Origin: Chersky-299 sp963749535
Lineage (GTDB): Bacteria; Actinomycetota; Thermoleophilia; RBG-16-64-13
DNA length: 64,000 nt
Assembly (NCBI GenBank): GCA_963749535.1
Contig: CAVVNF010000015.1
Coordinates: 26,037 to 90,036, forward strand
Direction of reading: 5' to 3'
A program made the translations under genes and the position numbers. A model generated the notes under the pieces. That model was not told where the DNA came from. It was given only the letters and a program-made list of their open reading frames with translations, and did no database searches. Positions within the stretch are counted from its first letter, which is position 1; each line of letters starts with the position of its first letter. Of the stretch, positions 18,765 to 28,230 are shown in pieces.

Positions 18765-20119
18765 TGGCGAGGCTGTTCGGCACGGACGGCGTCCGCGGCG
18801 TGGCCAACCTCCCTCCCCTAACTCCCGACGCGGCTTTGTCCATCGGCCGGGCGATAACTCTGCGCTTGCGCGATATGCGAAGCGGCAGACCGCGCGTACT
18901 GATCGGGCGAGATACGCGCCTGAGCGGACCGATGCTGGAATGCGCGGTGGCGGCTGGGGTGTGCTCCGCCGGCGGGGATGTCCTTAGGGCCGGTGTCCTC
19001 CCGACTCCAGCGGTGGCCTATTGCACGCGTGCGATGGGCGCGGACGCCGGAGTGGTGATCTCCGCGTCCCACAATCCGTTCCAGGACAACGGCATCAAGA
19101 TCTTCTCGAGCGACGGCTTCAAGCTTCCCGACGCGGAGGAGGACCGCATCGAGGGACTCATCCCCGGGAATCTCGCGGAGCCGCCGGTGGGACACGGATT
19201 GGGGACCGTCGTGGAGTTCGAGGACGCCCTGGGTCGGTATGTCACGTTCTGTCAGGGTACCTTTCCCGGGCCCGGCCTGGAGGGACTACATCTGGTCTTG
19301 GACTGTGCCAATGGGGCCACGTACCGGGCGGCGCCTGCCGTTCTCACGGCTTTGGGGGCGCAGGTGTCGGTTCTGGGAGACCAGCCCGATGGCGTCAACA
19401 TCAACGAAGGTTGCGGTTCGGAGCATCCTGAGGCACTTGCAGCCAAAGTCCGCGAGTCGGGCGCTGTAGTCGGTTTGGCGCTTGACGGAGATGGTGACCG
19501 GCTCCGGGTGGTGGACGAGCGGGGCGCACTGCTCACCGGCGATCAGGTGATCGCCCTCTGCGCGCGCATGTACAAGGAGCGGGGCTGGCTCGACAACAAT
19601 CTTGTGGTCACCACCGTCATGAGCAACTTCGGCCTTGGGGTGGCGCTGCGCGGCCTCGGCATCGATCACGCGGCGAGCAAGGTGGGCGACCGCTACGTGC
19701 TGGAACTGATGAGGGAACGACGAGCTGCCCTGGGAGGCGAGGATTCCGGCCACATCATATTCCTGAGGCATCACAGTACCGGTGACGGCATCATCGCTGC
19801 CCTGCAAGTGCTGGGCGCAATGCGCTTCTACGGCCGTCCGCTCTCGACGCTGGCACAGGTGATGCGGGTGACTCCGCAGAGGATCATCAACGTAGACGTG
19901 GCCTCGAAGCCCCCGCTCGAGTCGATGCCTGCTCTGACCGGCGCGATCGCCGAGGCTGAGGCCGAGCTGGCAGAGGAGGGCCGGGTGCTCATCCGCTACT
20001 CGGGTACTCAGGCGATGTGTAGGGTGATGGTAGAGGGACCGACCCAGGAAATGACCGACCGGCTGGCAGGGTGCCTGGCCGAGGCCATCCGCAGTGAGTT
20101 GGGCGAGAAGACCCGGTAG
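18764..20119 (+). CDS. glmM: Phosphoglucosamine mutase
   Basis: GlmM converts glucosamine-6-phosphate to glucosamine-1-phosphate for peptidoglycan precursor synthesis. The start is set at the GTG overlapping the upstream stop, since the conserved N-terminus LFGTDGVRGVAN begins there, giving 451 residues. The catalytic phosphoserine is in ISASHNPFQDNGIKIF; metal binding is DGDGDRLRVVDE; the sugar loop is GGEDSGHIIF; and the phosphate-binding site is RYSGTQAMCRVMVEG. The family Thr/Glu context is intact. Its stop lies 4 bp from the stop of the convergent nucleotidyltransferase gene. Confidence 0.95.
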   Translation: MARLFGTDGVRGVANLPPLTPDAALSIGRAITLRLRDMRSGRPRVLIGRDTRLSGPMLECAVAAGVCSAGGDVLRAGVLPTPAVAYCTRAMGADAGVVISASHNPFQDNGIKIFSSDGFKLPDAEEDRIEGLIPGNLAEPPVGHGLGTVVEFEDALGRYVTFCQGTFPGPGLEGLHLVLDCANGATYRAAPAVLTALGAQVSVLGDQPDGVNINEGCGSEHPEALAAKVRESGAVVGLALDGDGDRLRVVDERGALLTGDQVIALCARMYKERGWLDNNLVVTTVMSNFGLGVALRGLGIDHAASKVGDRYVLELMRERRAALGGEDSGHIIFLRHHSTGDGIIAALQVLGAMRFYGRPLSTLAQVMRVTPQRIINVDVASKPPLESMPALTGAIAEAEAELAEEGRVLIRYSGTQAMCRVMVEGPTQEMTDRLAGCLAEAIRSELGEKTR

Positions 20120-20123
20120 ATCT

Positions 20124-21031
20124 TTAGTAGATCTCGTCGCCTTCTTCGGTCGTGTAGAACAATTTCAAAGCGGCACTTTCAGCTTCGGCGCTTCCCTCTT
20201 CTCGGAGCGCGATCTCGGCCTGTCGCCGGTTGACGATCGCCTCTTCTCCAGGTCGGTCAACTTCTCGGGGATGCGGTGTTCGGCGAGCAGTGCCTTTGCC
20301 GCTTCGAAGATCCGCGGGCTGCCAAAAAGCAGTTCGCCTTCAGCGAGGATCTTGCAGGCCACCATGCTCTCGAACCTGTCGAAGGCGACTTGCCGCCGCA
20401 CGGTGGACAGATCCTTTATGAGGTAGTCGATCTCCTCGCGGTAGCTGGGACTCACCAGCAGGAAGTACTTCTTCTTGTAGATCGCATCGTCCAGGGCTGC
20501 GACCAGGTCCGCGGGCGCGCCATCGTCCATCACGACCACGATGTCCAGGTCGGAACCCCGCACCATCTTCCCGGTGCTGTGTTCGGGACGGGAGACGCGA
20601 TGGGCCATGTCGTATGTGATATCGCCGGCCAGGATGAAGCACGCGCGGTTGGCTGCGACGGCGGGGTCGGCCATGCCGGAGACCGCCGAGGCGATGGCCT
20701 CGCGGGCGAGGCGCCGCTTGGCATCGCTTATGCGCACGATGTCTGCAGCCAGATGGGCTGCCCGTTCGTCCAACCGGCCTTGCTCATCGGTGACGTCCAG
20801 CAATGTATAGGTGAGGAATTCTCGCCGGATCGACGGAGATAGGCGGGCGTAGCCCTCTACCGCCCGGTCCAGTCGCAGAAACCTCCTACCCACTGCCCGG
20901 CTTATCAGGCCCGGAGCAGTGGCGCATGCCCGCCAGAGTTCGAGCGCCTCCAGCCCGGTCTTGTCGAGCAATTCGGCACCGGTGAGCGGACCACTCTCGC
21001 GGATGACCGACGTGATGGCCGCCTGACTCAC
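20124..21031 (-). CDS. Nucleotidyltransferase-fold protein, apparent frameshift near the C-terminus
   Basis: A protein of about 300 residues with a nucleotidyltransferase core: the motif GSDLDIVVVMDD (GSDLD, metal ligands) near residue 160. The N-terminal part resembles a winged-helix region (LTGAELLDKTGLEALELW). Substrate unknown. As read, the frame ends at 20165, but after about 20247 another frame gives a convincing ending (EAIVNRRQAEIALREEG then LKLFYTTEEGDEIY and TAA at 20124), so one base is probably missing. The gene overlaps the start of the methyltransferase downstream of it by four bases. Confidence 0.7.
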
Positions 21032-21616
21032 GGTAGCTCGTCCTCCCGGCGCTCTGCCGCCACCGCGAAAAGATATCTCCCGACATTTTCCGCGCGCTTT
21101 GTCTCGAAGTAAGGTCGCAGCAGAACCGCCACCTCCTCCTTCACGTAGCGAAGCTCTAATGGTGGGCCTTCGGCGTCGTCGGCCGGATCGCGGCGCCAGT
21201 CGACTATCACCACGCGGCCGCTTGGGCGGAGCGCGTCATACAGCGCGCGGATGCCGCTGAAGCCGTGTGTCTCGTGAAACGTGATGATGCTGTAGGCGAC
21301 GTCGATGGAACCAGGGGGCAGCGGGAGCTCGTCGATGTCCGCCAGAACTTGGCGGACGTTCGGGGGCAGACCCTTCGCCAGGTGGATGGCCGCTATCTCG
21401 GGCTGCAGTTCCACCGCGTAGACGATCCCGCGGGTGAGGTGGGCCACCCGGTCGGTGTAGAAGCCCGTGCCACTGCCGAGATCGGCCACGTCTTCGGTGC
21501 CCTTCAGGGCGAGCAAGTCCGCTAGGGTAGCTTCCCCGATCTGCATTTCCAAACGGCCCTCGTCTTCGAGGACACCGGCGCGCTCGGGGCGGAAAAGTCC
21601 GTGAGCGGTGCATCAT
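21028..21616 (-). CDS. SAM-dependent methyltransferase (UbiE/class I type), likely frameshifted start
   Basis: A class I methyltransferase of unknown substrate. Motif I is VADLGSGTGFYT, followed by VYAVELQPEI, a motif II-like VAYSIITFHE and GRVVIVDWRRD. The uninterrupted frame starts at 21552, but conserved-looking sequence continues upstream in that frame (HGLFRPERAGVLEDEG) with no start codon. The nearest start is the ATG at 21616 in another frame, so a single-base indel near 21605 is likely. Its position directly before the nucleotidyltransferase gene (overlapping ATGA) suggests a two-gene operon. Confidence 0.72.
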
Positions 21617-21623
21617 GTACCCC

Positions 21624-21803
21624 TTAGAACATGGTCGCGCAATACGGGGGGAATTCTGCGGCGAAAGTGCGGTCGACGTTGAAGGCGGCGCGAAAGACGG
21701 CGACGTCGTCCTCCGTCGGCTGTTCGCCGAAAGCGAAGCCCTCGACCATTACGGCCGGCGGGGAGTCCTCCTCGCGGAGGCGGCGTATCTCGATGTCGCC
21801 CAT
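21624..21803 (-). pseudogene. N-terminal fragment of a GNAT/Eis-like acetyltransferase
   Basis: About 59 codons resembling the start of an Eis-like acetyltransferase: IEIRRLREED, then AFGEQPTEDDVAVFRAAF and DRTFAAE, which corresponds to the first strand and helix of such proteins. It stops just where the core domain should begin, and no acetyl-CoA site follows. It is probably a deletion remnant, lying between the methyltransferase and the TetR promoter region. A small functional protein cannot be excluded. Confidence 0.45.
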
Positions 21804-21883
21804 ACCGCTCAATGATGCCACATCCCCTTATGTTGGCTGTCCATCTTGACGATAGTGCCCATGCAGGGTATCCTGCCCGGACC

Positions 21884-21905
21884 AATGAATGAACGTTCAT
21901 TCATT
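21884..21905. promoter_or_regulatory. Perfect 22-bp palindrome, probable TetR operator
   Basis: The half site AATGAATGAAC is followed directly by its exact complement GTTCATTCATT. It lies 28 bp upstream of the tetR start, and its AATGAAY half sites are typical of TetR-family operators. It probably mediates autoregulation and control of the downstream MMPL transporter. Confidence 0.75.
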
Positions 21906-21933
21906 TTTTATGTAGACCTTATGCGGGGATCTT

Positions 21934-22605
21934 TTGGCACGGGTGACTGATGAACATATCAAGGAACGCACAGACCTGATCCTGGCGGCCGCGACGCGGA
22001 TGTTCGCTCGCAAAGGCGTTGCCGCGGCGACCATGCAGGATGTGGCCGCGGAAGCGGGTCTGAGCGTTGGTGCGATCTACCGTTACTATCCCGGCAAAGA
22101 ACAGCTGGTTCGTGCCGTCTTCAACCGCATCAAGGACAACACCCGCTCTCTCTTCGCCAAGGCCGCCGAGCTTTCCGATTCTCCCGCGGACATGCTTCGC
22201 AATGCCGGGAGCATCATAACCGAGCGTTTTCAGCAGAGCCCCACCCGCGAGGAGACCATATTGGTGGTGGAGGCGATTCTCGCCGATGCTCGGCAATCCG
22301 ATGAACTGGTGGCGCACGAGCGGCAATTGCGCGACGCGTACACCTTCCTCACCGAGCGATTCTTCCGCCAAGCTCAACGCAACGGCGCCCTTGACCCCGC
22401 ACTCGATAGCGAGGGTCTCGCGCTCCTGTTCGTATCGCTGATGGTCGGCCTCCATGTCATGTCTCTGGAGACCCAGGACCCCCTGGAATTGACCTCCGTT
22501 ATCACTGTCGTCAACGAGATGCTTCTGCGTTTCGCGCCGCCGGAGGGCAACAGCCCCGACGAGCCGCACGATTCCGCCCTGGCGTCGGTTGGGAGAGGTG
22601 GATGA
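21934..22605 (+). CDS. TetR family transcriptional regulator
   Basis: A 223-residue DNA-binding repressor. The N-terminal helix-turn-helix is typical: ILAAATRMFARKG, then TMQDVAAEAGLSVGAIYRYYPGKEQL. The ligand-binding C-terminal domain is variable and its ligand unknown. It starts with TTG, uses the palindrome just upstream as its likely operator, and overlaps the MMPL gene start by four bases, so it probably controls that transporter in response to its substrate. Confidence 0.9.
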   Translation: MARVTDEHIKERTDLILAAATRMFARKGVAAATMQDVAAEAGLSVGAIYRYYPGKEQLVRAVFNRIKDNTRSLFAKAAELSDSPADMLRNAGSIITERFQQSPTREETILVVEAILADARQSDELVAHERQLRDAYTFLTERFFRQAQRNGALDPALDSEGLALLFVSLMVGLHVMSLETQDPLELTSVITVVNEMLLRFAPPEGNSPDEPHDSALASVGRGG

Positions 22606-24834
22606 AGTTCCCCCTTAGTACCGGTAGGCTGGCCAGTTTCAGCGCACGACGCCCTTGGTGGGTGGTCGGCATATGGGTGGCCTTCCTTGCCGGCTCGATC
22701 ATAGCCTTCCCGGGCTTGAGCCACGCCTTGACGGCCAACGAGATGCAGTTCCTCAATAACCCCGACTCTGTGAAAGCGGAGAAACTGCTCGCCCAAGGCA
22801 CCTCTGGGACCTCGGGAGATCTCGAGACCTTACTGGTCCATTCGGACAAGTACACCGTAGACGACGCTGCTTTCCGCCAGATCGTCGCCGACTCGACCAC
22901 GGCAGTCACAGCGGACACCAGTGCGGTTTCCAGCGCCTTCAACTATTACCAAGCGGCCATGTTCGATCCCACGTCGGCCAACGCGATGGTCTCGGCGGAC
23001 CGCCACACCACGATCATCCCGGTCACGCTCAGCAAAGGCGACAAGGATCTCGGCACCTATCTGAAGACCGTGGATAGCCTGGGCAGCAATGGCTTCACCG
23101 TGACCACTGTAGGCAGTGCGAGCATCGGGCACGACCTGGCCTCCACGGCCACCGGCGACCTGAAGAAGGCGGAAATGGTGGGGCTTCCGATAACTCTTGG
23201 CGTCCTGGTCCTGGTGTTTGGTGCGCTGGTGGCGGCAGGGATCTCTCTGATCTTGGCCCTCGCCGCGATAGGCGTGAGCATCGGCGCGATCATCGGGATC
23301 GGCGCGATCGTTCCGCAGTCGTTCTTCATAGTCAACATCGTCATGATGATCGGGCTGGCTGTAGGCATCGACTACGCGCTCTTCATAATCGAGCGTTACC
23401 GAGAGGAACGGCGGCAAGGCCTCGATAAACACGAAGCCATCGTGATGACCGGCCGCACTGCCAGCCGGGCCGTGCTGTTCTCCGGCGGCACGGTGATGCT
23501 GGCTCTCCTCGGACTCTTCATCGTGCCCATCACCACCTTCCGCAGCCTCGGGCTCGGAGCGGTCCTGGTGGTCCTTTTCGCCGTCCTTGCCATGTTGACT
23601 CTGGTCCCCGCGCTCATCAGCCTCCTGGGCGACCGTCTCGACTGGCCGGTCCTGCGCCGGCGCAAGAAGCTGCCGGAGGGCGAGCGGATCCACAGCGGGG
23701 CCAACATGTACAGAGGATTCTGGGGACGTTTCACCAAGGGCATCATGAAGCGCCCGATCGTGGGTGTTGTGATCACCGTGATCATCCTCCTGGCTTGCAC
23801 GGTTCCCGCGTTCTCCCTCAAGACCGGTGCCGCCGGTGGTGCTGACTCGCTACCAAACGGACCGCGGAAAGATGCGTACGAACTCCTGGTCAAGAACTTC
23901 CCCGCCGGGATGCTGGCTCCCGTCCAGATCGTCGTGAACGGCAAAGAAACTGCCGTCCTGGACGCCGATATCGCGAAACTACAGACCGAACTTGCGGCGT
24001 CAGGCGACTTCGCGTCCGCGGCCACCGTCAGCTGGAATGCGGCGAAAGACCTCGCATTGATCGAAGCTCCGCTCAAGGTCGACCCGAACTCGCAAACCGC
24101 TTTCGGTGTGATCACGACTCTGCGCGAGAACGTCATCCCGCAGGCATTTTCCGGTAACACGACCCCGGTCTATGTCACCGGCCAGACCGCTCTGAATGCC
24201 GACTCTACGCATCTGGTGAGCCATCTCACTCCGATCGTGCTCGCATTCGTGCTCGGGCTCACGTTCATCTTGTTGATGGTGGTCTTCCGCTCGATCGTGG
24301 TGCCGATCAACGCCATCATCATGAACCTGCTCTCGGTCGGGGCGGCCTACGGTCTCCTGGTGCTCGTGTTCCAGAAGGGCATCGGCCATCAGTTGTTCGG
24401 GTTCCAGCAGACGACGACTGTGCAATCGTGGGTGCCCATCTTCCTGTTCTGCATCTTGTTCGGGCTCAGCATGGACTATCACGTGTTCCTGCTCAGCCGC
24501 ATCCGCGAGCATTTCGACCGCACAGACAAGAGCCGGGAAGCGGTCGCGGTGGGCCTGAGAGCGACCAGCCGCATCATCACCGGCGCCGCGGCGATCATGG
24601 TGGTAGTATTCGCCACCTTCGCGGCGGGCAATCTGGTGATGCTCCAGCAGTTGGGCTTCGGGCTCGCTGTGGCGGTCCTGCTCGATGCGACCCTGATCCG
24701 CTCCGTACTGGTGCCTACCGAGCATGGCGCTTCTCGGTAAGATCAGCTGGTATTTGCCGCAGGTGCTGCACAGGGTGCTGCCGAGGATCCACCTGGAAGG
24801 CCCGCGAACGAAGCCGGTCAGTCGTTCTGCCTGA
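22602..24834 (+). CDS. MMPL/RND-type membrane transporter, frameshift near the C-terminus
   Basis: A large exporter of the MMPL family (RND superfamily), which moves lipids or hydrophobic compounds by proton antiport. Two repeats each have one helix, a long extracytoplasmic loop and a group of five helices; the first helix is WWVVGIWVAFLAGSI and conserved membrane motifs are GIDYALFIIERYREE and GLSMDYHVFLLSRIRE. The frame closes at 24740, but one base earlier (about 24716) another frame gives the expected family ending, MALLGKISWYLP and a TGA at 24832. An extra base is therefore likely. Confidence 0.88.
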
Positions 24835-25182
24835 GTGTGCGGAGCCGCGAGGTCGGGGGCAGCGAGAATAGCGAGAATGCATGGGGTGCGCGCATTGACG
24901 GCGCAGGGTCGTCCACGCGCCCCAAATTCCGTGTGCAAAGCGGGCCTTGTTGTATAATATCGCGTGTTTGTGCTGAATCGAGGGTGTGCCATTCAACCCT
25001 TTGGCGACCATCCTCGTCGTGATCGACAACATGGAGGAAGTGTGGCTTGGCCACACTATCCCGGGGCGGGCACGCGCGCTCCGGTGTCTGCATGCCGGTC
25101 CGCGGCGATCTGATATTTCTGCGACCTCACGTTTGGCCACGCCTGTTGGGGGGGCGGCTTGAACTGGGGAAAGGGAGTGGCC
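24835..25182 (+). promoter_or_regulatory. Promoter and long leader of the pyruvate oxidoreductase operon
   Basis: No gene is seen. TATAAT at 24953-24958, with TG directly before it, is a good -10 candidate; the -35 region is weak. Transcription from it would give a leader of over 200 bases before porG. A perfect 7-bp stem with a TTG loop lies at 25040-25056 (GTGTGGC and GCCACAC), not followed by a T-run, so it may be a regulatory structure rather than a terminator. I recognise no known riboswitch. Confidence 0.45.
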
Positions 25183-25792
25183 ATGGCTACCGACAATGGT
25201 GGCGACGTAGTTGAATACCCTCGGCGTCTCACTGAGATACGCTGGCACGCCCGCGGTGGCCAGGGGGCGGTGACTGCCGCCAAGATGGTGGCGGAGCTGG
25301 CGCTGGGTCAGGGCAAATTCTTTCAGGCGTTTCCAGAGTATGGGCCTGAGCGCTCCGGGGCGCCGATCGTCGCCTTTACGCGCGTCAGCGATCAGCCCAT
25401 CCGTCTTTTCTGCGGAGTGGAGCATCCGCAGATCGTGGTGGTGCTCGATCCGTCGCTGTTGAATGTGATCGACGTCACCAAGGGCGCGCCTGAGGACGCA
25501 GTGGTCTTGGTGAACAGTGAGATGTCGCCGGCCGAGCTTCGCAAGCACTATGGGTTAAAGGGTCACCGTCTCTACACCATCGCGGCGACCCGCATAGCCA
25601 CGGAAACCATCGGCCGGCCGATCCCGAACACGCCTATGGTCGGCGCGCTTACCCGTATCACCGAGCTCTTTCCCGATAGACAAGGTCGTGGGGTTCCTTC
25701 GAGAGGACTTCGGCAAGAAGTTCCCGCCCAAGGTGGTCGAAGGCAACATCAAAGCCATCACCCGCAGTTACGAGGAGGTCCAAGCCGAATGA
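25183..25792 (+). CDS. porG: Pyruvate:ferredoxin oxidoreductase gamma subunit, frameshift
   Basis: The gamma domain of a 2-oxoacid:ferredoxin oxidoreductase, which binds CoA or contacts the other subunits. The ATG at 25183 has an upstream GGGAG site; conserved sequence starts soon after (IRWHARGGQGAVTAAKMVAELAL) and continues with FPEYGPERSGAPIVAFTRVSD. Near 25670 the frame changes: the continuation IDKVVGFLREDFGKKFPPKV lies one base over and runs to a TGA at 25790-25792. One base is probably extra. With that corrected, the length (about 202) is normal. First gene of the operon. Confidence 0.88.
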
Positions 25793-25864
25793 GCGCTCAA
25801 AGAAAGACAGGCGCGGGCAAGGCGGGGACCACGAAAGCGCCTCGCCCTGGCTGCGAGTCCCCGG

Positions 25865-26176
25865 ATGTCCCCGAAGTGGGATATCAGCGACGTTGCCGAA
25901 TGGGGACCCGACAAACATGAGCTTGGTGCCACCATCCCGGAGGCCGGGAACTCCATCTTCGTCGACACCGGTGGCTGGCGTTCACTGGTCCCCTGCATCG
26001 ACTCCAAGAAATGTGACGGCTGCATGCTCTGCTATTTCTACTGCCCCGACGCTTCCATCATCGTCGAGGATGGGAAAGCCGTGGGCATCGATCTGGTGCA
26101 CTGCAAAGGCTGCGGGATATGTGCCAAGGAATGCCCGGCCAGCGCCATCGCCATGAAGTCCGAAGAGAAGGAGTGA
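25865..26176 (+). CDS. porD: Pyruvate:ferredoxin oxidoreductase delta subunit (2[4Fe-4S] ferredoxin)
   Basis: A 103-residue two-cluster ferredoxin that takes electrons from the thiamine-bound intermediate. The N-terminus has the PorD feature GNSIFVDTGGWRSLVP. Two cluster motifs follow: CDGCMLCYFYCP and CKGCGICAKECP. The ATG at 25865 fits the conserved N-terminus, but its ribosome binding site is poor. An ATG at 25789, overlapping the porG stop, opens a different frame of 43 codons and may reflect another indel in this stretch. Confidence 0.9.
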   Translation: MSPKWDISDVAEWGPDKHELGATIPEAGNSIFVDTGGWRSLVPCIDSKKCDGCMLCYFYCPDASIIVEDGKAVGIDLVHCKGCGICAKECPASAIAMKSEEKE

Positions 26177-26180
26177 GGCG

Positions 26181-27384
26181 GTGACCACTCAGAACGAAAA
26201 CACCGTCGCCGTTACGGGGAACGAAGCCGTGGCCGAGGCCATGCGTCAGATCGATCCCGACGTAGTGTGCGCCTACCCGATCACCCCGCAGACAGAGGTT
26301 GTGCAGCTGTACGCTCAGATGGTCGCCGATGGCAAGGTCACCAGTGAGTTCGTCACGGTGGAGTCGGAACACTCGGCTATGAGCGCAGTCATAGGCTCCG
26401 CGGCCGGTGGCGCCCGCACCATGACGGCCACCTCTTCGCAGGGCTTCGCCCTCATGTGGGAGGTCCTGTACGTGGCAGCGAGTTACCGGTTGCCGATCGT
26501 GATGACCACGGTGAACCGCGCCCTTTCTGGTCCGATCAACATCCACTGCGACCACAGCGACAGCATGGGGGGCCGCGATTCCGGTTGGATCCAGCTATAC
26601 GGCGAGGACCATCAGCAGGCGTACGACAACTGCATCCAGTCGGTGAAGATCGCCGAGCATTTGGACGTCCGTCTGCCTGCCATGCACATGTACGACGGCT
26701 ATGTCATCAGCGGGGCCATCGGTCCACTCGTGATGCTTCGCGACGAGCAGGTCCAGGAGTTCATCGGCCCATATCGCAGTATCAACCCTCTTCTGGACGC
26801 CAAGAATCCGGTCACAGTCGGGCCTTTCGACGGTCTGCACGGCTGGTATTTCGAGCACAAAGTGGCGCAAAACCGGGCAATGGAGCGCGCTCTCACGGTG
26901 ATCCAGGAGGTGGCGCGACGAGTACGCAGAGATCAGCGGCCGTCCTCAAGGTTTGCTCGATCCCTACCGCCTGCGCGACGCGGAGATCGCGATCGTGGTC
27001 GTCGGCTCGACGGCGGGGACCACCCGCATGGTCGTTGACAAGCTGCGGGCCCGCGGCGTCAAGGCGGGCATGGTCCGCGTACGAGCCTTCCGGCCCTTCC
27101 CTCACGTGGCGTACGCCAAGGCGCTCGAGCACGTCAAAGTCGTGGGGGTGATGGACCGCGCGGACTCGTTCGGTGCTCAGGGTGGGCCCGTGTTCCTGGA
27201 AGTTCGTGCTGCTCTGTACGACAGCGACCCGCGTCCTCAGATCCTGCCATTCCTGTATGGCCTCGGCGGGCGCGACATCTTCCCCGACAATATCGAGCAG
27301 GCCTTCGCGGTGCTCGAACAAGCGGCGCAGAGCAAGACGCGGACCTCCACGGAGCGCCGCTATCTCAATCTGCGTGAAGACTGA
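26181..27384 (+). CDS. porA: Pyruvate:ferredoxin oxidoreductase alpha subunit, frameshift
   Basis: The alpha subunit provides the pyrimidine-binding and transketolase-C-like domains. The first part starts at a GTG and shows CAYPITPQTEVVQ, VTVESEHSAMSAVIGSAA and YEMLY-like WEVLYVAASYRLPIVMT. At about 26917 the frame slips by one base; the continuation (YAEISGRPQGLLDPY, then IVVVGSTAGTTRMVVDKLRARG) runs to 27384. Corrected length is about 400 residues, as expected. The partner beta (thiamine) domain is not adjacent but is the C-terminal module of the gene three positions downstream. Confidence 0.9.
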
Positions 27385-27393
27385 GGTGCTGGC

Positions 27394-28230
27394 ATGACTA
27401 ACAACAACGGACACGGCGGCGCCGCCGGAGTGAAAATTGAGCCCAAGGGCTCGGCACTGTACGAGGTCCTCAAAGGTATAGATTTCGAACGTCGCCAACT
27501 AGTCGCCAAGAGCAAGGGAGTGGGCCTTTTCGATCTCGTCAAGGAGAAGAGCGGCCGGTATCGTTGCTACGCCTGCACCCTGTGCGAGCGCATCTGCCCG
27601 GTGGATTGCATCGAGATCGAATACTGTCCGGAGTTCCCGGAGCTGCCCTTCGATGCGGAGGCCGCGCGAGCCGCCGCTCTGGCGTCGTTGCCCGGAGAGA
27701 GTTGTGGGGCGGCGTCCGCCTGCGTCATGGGCGAGCGCCCGGCTGATTTCCAGCCCGAGATCGACATGGCGCTGTTCGATCCCGTGGTCGCCGGCATCCG
27801 TTCGGGCTCCGGCCTTATCGAAGCCTTGCACGCCACCCAGGAGGCTTTCGGCTATCTACCGCGCGTGGCCCTGGAAGAGATCGCCTCGGAGATGCACCTG
27901 CCTTTTTCGCGGGTCTTCGGGGTGGCGAGTTTCTATAGCCAGTTCCGTCTGCGGCCGGTGGGCAAGTACATCATCGACGTATGCATGGGGACGGCCTGCC
28001 ACGTGGCAGGTGCGCCGCTTGTGGCCGAGGCTTTCAGCCAGGAACTCGGAATTCCCGTCGGCGGGACCACTCCCGATGGCCTCTTCACGCTGCAGACCGT
28101 CAACTGCGTCGGCGCCTGCGCCCTGGCCCCGGTCGTCCGCCTCGGCGACGATGAGACCCTGGGCCGCATGACGCCCAACGAGGCGCGCAAACTCGTGCGA
28201 AAGCTGCGCAAGCAGGAGGTGGCGCCATGA
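27394..28230 (+). CDS. NuoE-like [2Fe-2S] subunit with an N-terminal 4Fe-4S domain
   Basis: A 278-residue electron-transfer subunit. Residues about 50-75 hold a ferredoxin-type cluster motif (CYACTLCERICP). From about residue 125 it is NuoE/HndA-like: ALHATQEAFGYLPRVALEEIA, and the thioredoxin-fold [2Fe-2S] ligands CMGTAC and CVGACALAP. In complex I and NAD-reducing hydrogenases this subunit pairs with NuoF. Here it follows porA directly and overlaps the NuoF-like gene by four bases, so it likely links pyruvate oxidation to NAD(P). Confidence 0.9.
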   Translation: MTNNNGHGGAAGVKIEPKGSALYEVLKGIDFERRQLVAKSKGVGLFDLVKEKSGRYRCYACTLCERICPVDCIEIEYCPEFPELPFDAEAARAAALASLPGESCGAASACVMGERPADFQPEIDMALFDPVVAGIRSGSGLIEALHATQEAFGYLPRVALEEIASEMHLPFSRVFGVASFYSQFRLRPVGKYIIDVCMGTACHVAGAPLVAEAFSQELGIPVGGTTPDGLFTLQTVNCVGACALAPVVRLGDDETLGRMTPNEARKLVRKLRKQEVAP

